From: Bog-159 sp963738375
GTDB lineage: Bacteria > Acidobacteriota > Terriglobia > Bryobacterales > Bryobacteraceae
Assembly: GCA_963738375.1 (NCBI GenBank)
Contig: CAVTWL010000012.1
Location: 372,001-436,000, forward strand
Direction of reading: 5' to 3'
Length of the DNA stretch: 64,000 nt
The notes beneath the pieces are model-generated. The model was not told the DNA's origin. It searched no databases and worked only from the letters and a program-made list of their open reading frames with translations. The translations under genes were made by a program, and so were the position numbers. Of the stretch, positions 37,011-46,052 are shown piece by piece (within the stretch, counting starts at the first letter, position 1; each line of letters starts with the position of its first letter).

Positions 37011-38424
37011 GGCCATCGTTCTGCTGGTGGCCGCCGCGAGACTCGCGTGCGGCCAAACTTTCGGTCTACTCGAGGGACGGGCGTTCACGCCACATACTCA
37101 CATCCCGAGCGCCGGAGACCCCAATCTGGATGCGTTGTTAGCGTCACCCTTGAACGCCGAGTTCAAGCAGATCGACGTGACCCGCAGCCTCCTCTTGTGG
37201 GATTGCGGCAGCGGCTCCACATGGTGCGGCGATGCGAGGTTTAGTTTTACTTCGATTTTCCCGAAGGCGGCCACGCTTGGTTATCCCGACGCGAAGCGAT
37301 TCCTCAAGAGCTGGTATGACGCGACAAAAAAGGCCGATCGCGCTTACGGGGCATTTCCACGGCTTTTAGGGCCATGGAAAGGGGACCTGGACGGTAAAGC
37401 GATGCCGTTCCGCTTACTGGCTATCGTCAACCGGATGGATCTTGCCCAATGGAACGACAAGGATAAGGGTAAGGATGGTAGGTGGGAGAACGCGGAAGTG
37501 CGCTTCGTTTATGGGCCGGTCTTAAATGCCCAGGGAGCAAGCCCACCGGGTTTTGAACTCATTGTCGAGTTTGTCTTGCCGCCCTCTGGATGGGCCGAAT
37601 TCCGGAAATTGGCCGAAGCTTGGCGGTCTTTGTCGGATAACGGCGGCGCGCCGTTCGCCGACAGGTTAATGAGTGTCCTAAAGGCAAGCAATTTCGACAA
37701 ATCGCAAGGCGCGAGGATGCGTTTGAATTATGAGCAGAGTGGCGCGCAGTGGCTGTTGGCACAGTGGGACTTTCAGACTCGCCTCGACCAGGCTAGAGAC
37801 GGAGAAGTTAAACCTTCTGCGCTAACGGACGAAATTTCTGCGGCGTATTGGAATTCCAAGCCGGGCTCGCGTGAATACGACGAGTACATCAAGCTATGGC
37901 CGCTCATCGATTACGACGTTCCAAAGGAGGGTATCCGCGTACCGTCGGCGATGCTCGCCAATTCGTCAATCGCCTACCATTCCGACGACCCTGCCATGCC
38001 CACCCCAATGAACCGCTGCGTCATTACTCCCGCCATTCGCGATACTTTGGCGCTGCAGCGTTGTTCTGGCTGCCACGGCTCGGAATCCGGAACGGCAAAC
38101 AAGCATATTTCGAACCGCCTGGCTAACGCCTCGTCGGCCTTATCCCCGTTTCTTACGGGAGGAAATTTGAGGCCCCTGATCGAGGATTTATACAGGGTCT
38201 TGCCTAACGCGGTCTTTGCGACACAAGTCTGCTTCCAAACCTTCGCCGGCCTTCCCCCGGCGCCCACCGTTTGCAACCAACAAACGACGTACTGCGAGAT
38301 GCGTTACTACAACGATCTGGCGCGCCGGTCCTTGTTTTTGGCGTCTCTGTTGGCGGCGGCCGACAGGCCAGAATCGGGTACGCTGCTGCAACTTAGGGCA
38401 TTTCGCACGGACTTCCCGGACTAG
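36991..38424 (+). CDS. Exported protein with one c-type haem motif
   Basis: A 477-residue protein starting at ATG 36991 with a leader (MPTPSCKAIVLLVAAARLACGQ). Most of it is unfamiliar. Near residue 355 it has RCSGCHGSESG, a CxxCH haem-attachment motif, followed by a region with four further Cys (VCFQ, VCNQQTTYCEM). RSLLLWDCGSGSTWCGD near residue 65 adds another Cys pair. It looks like a secreted or periplasmic protein with a single cytochrome-like module at its C-terminal end. It ends the operon with the sigma factor, kinase and unknown protein; the start overlaps the previous gene by 20 bp. Confidence 0.75.
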   Translation: MPTPSCKAIVLLVAAARLACGQTFGLLEGRAFTPHTHIPSAGDPNLDALLASPLNAEFKQIDVTRSLLLWDCGSGSTWCGDARFSFTSIFPKAATLGYPDAKRFLKSWYDATKKADRAYGAFPRLLGPWKGDLDGKAMPFRLLAIVNRMDLAQWNDKDKGKDGRWENAEVRFVYGPVLNAQGASPPGFELIVEFVLPPSGWAEFRKLAEAWRSLSDNGGAPFADRLMSVLKASNFDKSQGARMRLNYEQSGAQWLLAQWDFQTRLDQARDGEVKPSALTDEISAAYWNSKPGSREYDEYIKLWPLIDYDVPKEGIRVPSAMLANSSIAYHSDDPAMPTPMNRCVITPAIRDTLALQRCSGCHGSESGTANKHISNRLANASSALSPFLTGGNLRPLIEDLYRVLPNAVFATQVCFQTFAGLPPAPTVCNQQTTYCEMRYYNDLARRSLFLASLLAAADRPESGTLLQLRAFRTDFPD

Positions 38425-38451
38425 CAGTTCGGGGATGCCGATGATGCGGGA

Positions 38452-38528
38452 TGGTACGCCCGAGTGGATTCGAACCACCGACCTTTTGCTCCGGAGGCAA
38501 ACGCTCTATCCAGCTGAGCTACGGGCGC
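38452..38528 (-). tRNA. tRNA-Arg (anticodon CCG)
   Basis: Read on the minus strand, the sequence folds into a cloverleaf: acceptor GCGCCCG pairs with CGGGCGT (first pair G-U), D arm GCTCAGCTGGATAGAGC, anticodon stem TTTGC/GCAAA with loop CTCCGGA, and T arm GGTGG-TTCGAAT-CCACT. Anticodon CCG reads CGG. The 3' CCA is encoded (38452-38454). Confidence 0.97.
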
Positions 38529-38589
38529 ACAATAAACGCGTTTCTCCATTGTAGCCGAATTGCGATAGCCTGATTGCGAGGAGACTGGC

Positions 38590-40132
38590 ATGGACGACTC
38601 CGTTAACCGGCAGCTTTCGCGGCGCGCGTTCACCGGCGCGGCCGCTACCTTCATGATCGTGCCGCGGCATGTGTTGGGGGCGCCGTTTGTCGCACCCAGC
38701 GACCGCATCACCCTCGCCACCATCGGGCTGGGGCGCCAGGGCCAGGCCATCACCATGGAATTGCTGGCGCGGCCGGACGTTCAGGTGGTCGCGGTGTGCG
38801 ACTGCAACCGGTTCAGCAAAGACTACGCGGAGTATGGCGAAAACGATCTGCTGAAATCGGCGCGCGCGCTGCTCGGGCCGGGTTACGAAAATTGGGGCGC
38901 CGACCTGGCGTCACCGGGATTTGCGCAGCTCACGCACGAGTTCCGCACCAGCCTGGGGATGGGCGGACGCGAGCCCGCCAAGCGCCTGATCGAGGCGTAT
39001 TACGGGGCGCGCAAGGGCGGCAGCGGATCGTACCAGGGTTGCGCCGCTTACAACGATTATCGCGACCTGCTGGCCAAAGAAAAGGATCTCGACGCCGTTT
39101 ACGTGGCCACGCCGGACCACTGGCACGCGCCCATTTCGCTGGCCGCCATGCAGCGGCACAAGCACGTGCTTTGTCAAAAGCCGATGGCGCACACGATTGG
39201 CGATGCGCGGCGCATGGCGAAGGCCGCCCGCGAAACTAAGGTGGCAACCTCGCTGCCCGTAAACAATCCGTCGAGCGAACGCGACGAAACTGATCTCGGA
39301 ATGGATCGCCGACGGAGCCATAGGCGCGGTACGCCAAGTCCACAACTGGTCGAGCCGGCCGTTCTGGCCGCAGGGGATCGCGCGGCCGGCGGAGGCGCAG
39401 CCGGTGCCCGAGGGATTGGACTGGAACCTTTGGCTCGGGCCCGCGGCGGAGCGTCCCTTCAACCATGCCTACCTGCCGTTCGTGTGGCGCGGCTGGTACG
39501 ATTTCGGCTGCGGTTCGTTCGGCGATATGGGGTGCTACAGTTTCGCGGGCGTGTTTAAGATCTTGGGGCTCACCCCCCCCACCGCCGTGGAAGCCTGTTC
39601 CAGCGAATCGTTCGACGAGAGCTACCCGAAGGCGTCGATTGTGCACCTGGACTATCCGGCGGTGGGCAACCGCCGCGAGGTGCGCATGTCCTGGTACGAC
39701 GGGGGGCTGCGGCCGGAACGTCCGGCGGGCTTGCGCGCCGAAGACCGCCATTTCTTCGAGGCGGGTGAAGACAACGAAGGCATCCTTTACGAAGGCGATA
39801 AAGGTTTCATCCTGGCGGGTTTCAACGGCAACAATCCGCGCGTTTATCCGGAGTCGAAAAAATATCAGCCGCCGGCGCGCCGGCCGCGTGGGGATCGCCC
39901 CCGCGATCTGGCCATCGATCAATTCGTGGCCGCGTGCAAGGGAGGCGCGCCGGCGCCGCTGGCAAATTTCGAGGTACAGAGTCCGGTGACGGAGGCGTTC
40001 TTGCTTGGATGTATCGCGCAGCGGTTTCCGGGCGAGCGGATCGAGTGGATTTCGGGGGCGATGCGCATCGCCAATTCGGAAAAACTCAACGCTTTCGTGG
40101 ATCCGCCCGCGCGCAGCGGATTCTCCGCATGA
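38590..40132 (+). CDS. Gfo/Idh/MocA-family oxidoreductase, Tat-exported, one frameshift
   Basis: About 514 codons. The leader has NRQLSRRAFTGAAATFMIVPRHVLG (Tat). The Rossmann domain follows with LATIGLGRQGQAITMELL, VVAVCDCN, DAVYVATPDHWHAPISLAAMQRHKHVLCQKPMAHT (the EKP-like Lys motif, here QKP). The C-terminal part (NHAYLPFVWRGWYDFGCGSFGDMGCYSF) is typical of acidobacterial and planctomycete members. The first frame runs to about 39275, and the second continues TKLISEWIADGAIGAVRQVHNWSSRPF, so one indel lies near 39270-39285. NAD(P)-dependent sugar or inositol dehydrogenase is likely, periplasmic. GAGGAG precedes ATG 38590. Confidence 0.87.
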
Positions 40133-40144
40133 CCGCCGGGCGGC

Positions 40145-40594
40145 CTACTCCGAGGCGCCGCCAAGAGCGTCTTTGATGACGGCGCCCAGTTCCAGAAAGC
40201 TTTCCAATTCCGACGGCTTGTTGAAATAGGCCGAAGCGCCCCACCTGAGGGCATCCTCGCGGTCTCGCATGGCCAGCGAGGAGCTCATCACGATGACCGG
40301 CACGCGATGCCATTTCACGCTGGTCCGGACGCGGCGCAGAATCTCGTCTCCGCCGATACGCGGCAAATTAAGGTCCAGGACGGCGAGCGCCGGGCACGGG
40401 GCGGTCTGGTCCGCTTCCACTCCTTCAATAAAACGAATGGCTTCTTCGCCGTCGTTCACCACGCGAACGTCGAAACCGAGCCCATAATGCTCCAGCGCCA
40501 GCCGAATCAATCCCACGTCAGCGGCGTTATCTTCCGCAATGAGAACGGTCTTGAGACCAGTTCTGTACGACTCGTCACGCAGGTATTCGCCCAT
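40145..40594 (-). CDS. Single-domain response regulator, Rcp1-like
   Basis: A 149-residue CheY-like receiver without an output domain. Motifs: VLIAEDNAADV (acidic pocket), phosphoacceptor Asp74 in AVLDLNLPRIGG, IVMSSS and Lys126 in AYFNKPSE. The LNLP and NKPS pattern is characteristic of Rcp1-type regulators that act with phytochrome-like or other soluble histidine kinases. It is divergent from the NtrC-type regulator gene (62 bp between starts) and two genes away from a soluble histidine kinase, its possible donor. It ends 12 bp from the Gfo/Idh gene. Confidence 0.88.
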   Translation of the reverse strand: MGEYLRDESYRTGLKTVLIAEDNAADVGLIRLALEHYGLGFDVRVVNDGEEAIRFIEGVEADQTAPCPALAVLDLNLPRIGGDEILRRVRTSVKWHRVPVIVMSSSLAMRDREDALRWGASAYFNKPSELESFLELGAVIKDALGGASE

Positions 40595-40656
40595 CCGCTC
40601 TTAGTATAGGGCGTTAGTACTTTTTTGGCACTGACGGTTCAGATAAACTGGTACTT

Positions 40657-42081
40657 ATGAATCCAAACGGTCCCCAAATCCGTGTATTGGTCGTGGACGA
40701 TGAAGACGACCAGCGTCAGATGCTGGCCGAAATCGTCGCGGGGCTCGGTTTTGCGGTGCAGGCGGCGGCCGATGGGCAAGAGGCCATGGAGTGCCAGGCA
40801 GCCACGGCAGCCGATGTAATTGTCACGGACCTGATGATGCCTCGGTTGGATGGTTTCGGCTTGCTGCGGGGCTTACAGGCGTTGGGCGACTCCACGCCGA
40901 CCATCGTGCTGACGGCGTTCGGAAATATCGAAAAAGCGATTTCGGTAGTGCATGACCTGAAGGCGTTCTGGTTTCTGGAAAAGCCGGTGCAGCCAAGCAT
41001 ATTGCGCGCGCTGCTGGAGCGGGCCGCCACCCAGAAACGGCTGATCGCCGAAACCAGTTTGCTCCAGCGGCAGTTGAGCCATCAAGGGGTATTGTGTGAT
41101 CTGGTGGGCAGTTCCCCGGTGATGCGCCAGCTTTATTCGTTGATCAGCCAGGTTGCGCCGACATCGGCGTCGGTGCTGATCACCGGTGAGAGTGGAACCG
41201 GAAAGGAGTTGGTGGCGCGCGCGCTGCACCGCATGAGCCCGCGGTCGGGCGGCCCGTTCATCGCGATTAATTGCGCGGCGCTGCCTGAGAGTCTGATCGA
41301 GAGCGAATTGTTCGGGCACGAAAAGGGCGCGTTCACCGGCGCCGTGGAACGTCATGCTGGCTGCTTCGAGCAAGCCAACAATGGCACTGTGCTGCTCGAC
41401 GAGATCGGCGATATGCCCATCGGCACGCAGGCCAAACTGCTGCGCGTACTCGAAGATGGAAAAGTTCGGCGACTCGGCGGAAAAATGGAATTGCCGGTTC
41501 AGGTGCGCATCGTCGCGGCGACCAATCGCGCGCCCGATCAGGCGATCATCGATAAACACATGCGTGAGGATTTGTATTACCGCCTGAGCGTTTTCCATCT
41601 TGCTTTGCCGCCTCTCCGGGACCGAAAAGAGGACATTCCGGCGCTATGCGACGCTTTGTTGGTGGACTTGAACCGCAAGCACGATTGCCGCGTGGCGGGC
41701 CTGGACGCCGAAGTGCTGGCGCGTTTTCAAAGATCCACCTGGCCGGGGAACGTGCGGCAGTTGCGCAACCTCCTGGAGCGCGCGGTAATTATCGCCGGTG
41801 AGGGGCTGGTCATGTCGCGCCACTTACCGCCGGAAGCGCCATCCACTCCCCCGGGCACAACCGAAGCTCCCGCTGCCGCAGCGTCGGATGACGGCGATAC
41901 CATTCATTTTCGCGTGGGACCGCAGATTGCAGAACTCGAGGAGGAGTACATTAGGTTGGTCTTGAAGCATACCAACAACAATAGGACTCGCGCCGCGGAA
42001 ATACTCGGAATCAGCCTGCGTACGCTCCAGAATCGCCTGGCAAGCCCATTGAACAAAAGTAAGAGCATGGTCGCCGAGTAA
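40657..42081 (+). CDS. NtrC-family sigma-54-dependent response regulator
   Basis: A 474-residue protein with receiver (1-120; Asp58 phosphoacceptor in VTDLMMPR, Lys109), AAA+ domain (about 145-375; Walker A GESGTGKE at 177-184, GAFTGA at 224-229, Walker B LLDEIGDMP) and Fis-type HTH at the C-terminus (NRTRAAEILGISLRTLQNRL). The GAFTGA loop contacts sigma-54, so it activates RpoN promoters on phosphorylation. The histidine kinase gene begins 12 bp downstream, which makes a cognate pair. Target genes are not visible in this window. Confidence 0.93.
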   Translation: MNPNGPQIRVLVVDDEDDQRQMLAEIVAGLGFAVQAAADGQEAMECQAATAADVIVTDLMMPRLDGFGLLRGLQALGDSTPTIVLTAFGNIEKAISVVHDLKAFWFLEKPVQPSILRALLERAATQKRLIAETSLLQRQLSHQGVLCDLVGSSPVMRQLYSLISQVAPTSASVLITGESGTGKELVARALHRMSPRSGGPFIAINCAALPESLIESELFGHEKGAFTGAVERHAGCFEQANNGTVLLDEIGDMPIGTQAKLLRVLEDGKVRRLGGKMELPVQVRIVAATNRAPDQAIIDKHMREDLYYRLSVFHLALPPLRDRKEDIPALCDALLVDLNRKHDCRVAGLDAEVLARFQRSTWPGNVRQLRNLLERAVIIAGEGLVMSRHLPPEAPSTPPGTTEAPAAAASDDGDTIHFRVGPQIAELEEEYIRLVLKHTNNNRTRAAEILGISLRTLQNRLASPLNKSKSMVAE

Positions 42082-42093
42082 GGAGCGGTGGCC

Positions 42094-42774
42094 ATGGACT
42101 GTTCGCAAAACCAGCGTTTTCTCGACCGCGCCGTTCACGACCTACGGGCCGCTCTGCGCGGTATCGCGGCTCCCGCCGCGATGTTATCCGCCGAGTGGTC
42201 CAGCCGCTTCGACGAGGAAGCCAAGGGCCGCCTTGCCATGGTTCTGGACGGCGTGTCCAGAATCGAGACCCTGGCGAAATCTCTTGCGGATTATTCCATG
42301 GCGCAATGCGTGGAAACTTCTTCCTTCGTCGCGCTGCCGCTGGCAAGCGCCTTTCAAGTGGCCAAGGCCGCGCTGCGGGCGCGTATTCAGGATACCGGGG
42401 CGGGCATACACTGCGCGGTTCTGCCGAACATTGCGGCCGACCACGGGCAACTTGCCGTGCTTTTCCGCTGTTTGCTCAGCAATGCGCTGGAATATCGCAG
42501 CGCCGCAAATCCGGCAATTGAGGTCGGCGCTGTGCAATCCGGCAGCGAGTGGAGTTTCGCGGTACGTGATAATGGCGTGGGCATCTCGCCCCAGTATTTT
42601 GAGCGCATCTTCCAGCCTTTTGAACGCTTGCAGCGCGGGACCGCCGGCGCGGGTCTTGGGCTGACCATCTGCAAGGCCATCGTCGAAGGCCACGGGGGCC
42701 GAATCTGGGTGGAATCGCAGGAGAATCAAGGCGCGACCTTCTTCTTCACGCTACCCGCCGAAGTCTGCGTCTAA
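42094..42774 (+). CDS. Soluble histidine kinase without sensor domain
   Basis: About 226 residues from ATG 42094 (AAGGAG 8 nt upstream; a GTG at 42088 is too close). DHp helix: FLDRAVHDLRAALRGIAAPA, with His15 as phosphoacceptor. The HATPase_c domain has NALEYRSAANP (N box), VRDNGVGISPQYFERIFQPFERLQRG (G1/F boxes) and GAGLGLTICKAIVEGHGG (G2). There are no membrane segments and no PAS/GAF domain. The DHp pattern (HDL-x-x-x-LR) is like that of phytochrome-type kinases that signal to Rcp1-like regulators. Pairs with the NtrC gene just upstream, and possibly with the divergent single-domain regulator. Confidence 0.88.
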   Translation: MDCSQNQRFLDRAVHDLRAALRGIAAPAAMLSAEWSSRFDEEAKGRLAMVLDGVSRIETLAKSLADYSMAQCVETSSFVALPLASAFQVAKAALRARIQDTGAGIHCAVLPNIAADHGQLAVLFRCLLSNALEYRSAANPAIEVGAVQSGSEWSFAVRDNGVGISPQYFERIFQPFERLQRGTAGAGLGLTICKAIVEGHGGRIWVESQENQGATFFFTLPAEVCV

Positions 42775-42788
42775 TAGGCGCACCGCTT

Positions 42789-45700
42789 TTATTGCACGGT
42801 GAAGCCGTTGGGCAGCACCGCTTCCTCGCTGCCCGTGGTTACCACCAGAGACGAAGGCCCTAGCGCCACGGTCGAGCTTACCGTGAGAGTCACCGTAAGG
42901 CTGGTGGCGCTGGTTACAGCGATACTCGATGGCGTAATGCCCGCGGCCGCTGCGACCTGGGTGGTGGCCTGCGCGAAATGCGTATTTACGCCGGTCACTG
43001 TCACCGTGGCCGCCTGTCCCGGTGAAGCGGTATTGGGCGCAGCCGCAGCCAGGTACGGAGTGGCCGCGGGCAGCAGCTGATTGAGCAGTCCGGTGACCAC
43101 GAAGACCGCCATCTGCCCTCTTGTCAGTGAGTCGTTGGGACAGTAAAGACCTCCGCCGCATCCGCCAGTGATGCCGGCCTGCGCCAACTTCTGGACGAAG
43201 GGGAAGTACGGGCTGGACGCCGGCACGTCTGAGAAATACGGCGTGCTTGGATACGTGAACGGGACCGTTCCGTAGCGCGATTGGATGACGAAGACCGCCA
43301 TTTCGCCACGGGTCACCGGATCGTCGGGGCAGAACAGCGTGGTCGAACAGCCGCTGGTGATGCCCAGGTCCTTCAGCTTCTGGACGAATTTGAAGAACGG
43401 GCTGCTGGCCGGTACATCGGTGAAATAGGGGCTGGTTGTGTAGGTGAAGTTGTAGCTTCCTTCGATGGCTTCGATGAGGAATACCGCCATCTCAGCGCGG
43501 GTGGTGGTGGCATCCGGGCAATAGTCGAGCGGGGTGGTGGAGCACCCCGCCGTGATGTTGTCGGAATACATGACGTCGGCGAAATCGAAGAAATAATCGG
43601 AGGGCGCCACATCGGCAAAGATTTCCGCCGTCTCGCGCTGGGTGATGGAGACTGCCTGGCTGCCGATATCGATTGGGCCTGTTCGGGGAGTGCCGGTGGT
43701 ATTGGCTTGGACCGAAAAAGTAACCGTTCCTCCGCCCCCAGGATTGACCGCGATCCAGGAAGCGCCGGGCGTCGCCGCCCAGGAGCAGGAGCCCAAGGCA
43801 GTGACGGAAACAGGCGGCCCCGCCTGCGCGGTGGCGTCCAGATAGATGACTCCCGGCGTCACCGTGAGGCCCGCGACTTTGCGTATGCGGCTATTGCCGG
43901 TGTCCGCGATATAGAGGTTGCACGCGGCGTCGATAGCTACGCCCCCCGGCATTGACAGGGAAGCAAGAGTAGCGGGTCCGTTGTCGCCGGAGAAGCCGGC
44001 AACTCCGCTTCCCGCAACGGTGGCGATGGCGCCACCGGCCTCCAGTTCGCGCACTACGTTGTTACCCCAGTCCCCGATGAATAGGTCTCCGCCGGCATCC
44101 AAGGCGACGCCCCAGGGGAAACACAGGGCGGCCGCGTTGCCAGGTCCGCCGTCGCCGCTGTATCCGCAAGTGCCGTTGCCCGCGATGGTGGTGATGGCGC
44201 CCGCCGATACCTTGCGGACCGCGCTATTGCTGGAATCCGCGATGTAAAGATTTCCGGCGCCGTCCACGGCGACCCCTTGCGGGTTGCGTAACTCAGCGGC
44301 GATGGCCGGACCGTTATCGCCCAGGTAGCCGCACGTGCCGTTGCCGGCCACGGTGGAGATGGTCCCGTTACTGACTTCGCGGACGACGCAGTTGGGCGCA
44401 TCGGCTATGAAAAGATTACCCGAGGCATCCACCGCTATGCCCAGCGGCGTAGACAACGATGCGTTGGTGGCGGGTCCATGATCGCCGGAGTAACCGTAAA
44501 TCCCGTCGCCCGCCACCGTGCTGATGAGCCCTGCGGGATTCACTTGGCGAATCACATGATCGTTGGTGTCGGCGATGAAGAAGTCTCCCAAAGTATCGAG
44601 AGTGACATCTCCCGGGCTCGAAAGGTTGGCGCTGGTAGCAGGGCTGCCATTGCCTCCGGGATCTCCCGGCAGGGAAGTGCCGTTTCCGGCAACGGTGCTG
44701 ATGATGCCGGCGGAGCTCACTTCTCTGATCCGGTTGTTTCCTCCATCGGCGATGAACAAGTTGCCGCTGCCATCTACAGCTACGCCTTGCGCGCCGCTGA
44801 GCGCGGCGTCGACGGCAGGACCGCCATCTCCTGAAAAGCGAAAGCCGCCGTCACCCGCCACGGTGTTGATCGTGCCTCCGGCGACCTGTCGCACCCGGCT
44901 GTTGCCGGTGTCGGCGATCAGAAGGCTGCCCGATGCGCCAAGGGCGACGCCTTGCGGTTCGTTGAGGGTGGCGCTGGTGGCGGCGCCGCCGTCTCCCAGG
45001 AAATTCTGCGCGCCGCTGCCGGCGAAGGTGCTGATGGTTCCGGCGGCATTCACCAGCCGGATGCGCTGGTTGAACTGATCGGCGATATATAAGTTACCCG
45101 CGCCATCCACGGCCACTGCCGGAGGGAAGCCAAGTTTCGCGCTCGTGGCGGGGCCGTTGTCGCCGGAATAGCCGTAGTTTCCATTTCCCGCGAGGGTGGT
45201 GATGATGCCGCCAGCCACTTTCCGGATCGCATTATTGTCTTCATCGGCGATATATAGGTTGCCGGAAGCATCGATGGCAAGCCCGGCTGGGTCGTGAAAT
45301 GTGGCGTTGACGGCCGGTCCGTTGTCGCCCGTGTAGCCTTGCGAGCCATTTCCCGCGATGGTGTTGATGACGCCGCTGGCGTCGATCTGGCGCACGCGCT
45401 GGTTAAAAGTATCGCTGATATATAGGTTGCCAAGGCCATCTACCGCGATTCCCAGGGGCAAATAGAATTGGGCGTTGATTGCCGGGCCGCCGTCTCCCCC
45501 GAAGCCCGCGGCGTGCCGCCGGCTATGGTCGTGATGATGCCATTCGTATCGACCTTGCGGATGCGGTTGTTGTTGGTGTCCGCGATGTAAAGGTTGCCGA
45601 GGCTGTCGGCGGCCAGCGCGCAAGACTCGCCCAGCGCGGCGCTGGTGGCGGGTCCGTTATCGCCGGAGAAGCCGATGCTTCCGTTGCCGGCGGCGATGGT

Positions 45701-45949
45701 GAGGTTGCCGCTCGAATCGATTTTCAAAATCCGCGAGTTCCCGATGTCGTCCAGGTAATAGTTGCCCGAGGGGTCGGAGGCCACCGAAACCACCTGTCCG
45801 AGCGGTGCCTGAACAGCCGCGAGAGGCGTCGCGGGGAATGACCAGGTAATGCCCGCCACGGTAGTGATGGTTTGAGCCAAGGCTGCGGGCGCTAGAGCGG
45901 CGAACGCGAGCCAGACAGCCGGTCTCACGGTCGGTGATTTGTAAGGCAT
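42789..45949 (-). CDS. Secreted NHL-repeat protein with Cys-paired SLH repeats and IPT-like domain, one frameshift
   Basis: About 1,050 codons. A signal peptide (1-25, ending APAALAQ) precedes about eleven NHL blades of the pattern GNLYIADTxNxRIRKV, with conserved GDNGPAT loops, up to about residue 680. A BACON-like region follows (SVTALGSCSWAATPGASWIAV). Three SLH-like repeats come next, each with two Cys, for example GITSGCSTTLFCPDDPVTRGEMAVF. The C-terminal ~110 residues form an IPT/Ig-like domain ending LPNGFTVQ. The frame changes at about 45500-45515, next to a CCCCC run. Such proteins are probably surface adhesins or scaffolds held to the cell envelope. Confidence 0.85.
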
Positions 45950-46052
45950 GAGCGGCGTCGTCCTTCCGTGCGGTTCCGTACGTCGCCTATTTTATACCGG
46001 GTAGAGCGCGGTGCGATAGCCGGCTTTGCGAACGATGTTACTATCGCAGAAA

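Noticed and set aside
40626..40640. TGGCAC-N5-GTTC upstream of the NtrC-type gene, resembling a sigma-54 promoter
   Set aside because: The spacing fits, but the -12 element lacks the conserved GC (TC instead), so it is too degenerate to claim.
42789..45949. Periodic DNA repeats that could be taken for a CRISPR or minisatellite
   Set aside because: The period matches NHL protein blades (about 165-170 bp) and the repeats are diverged; there are no identical repeats with unique spacers.
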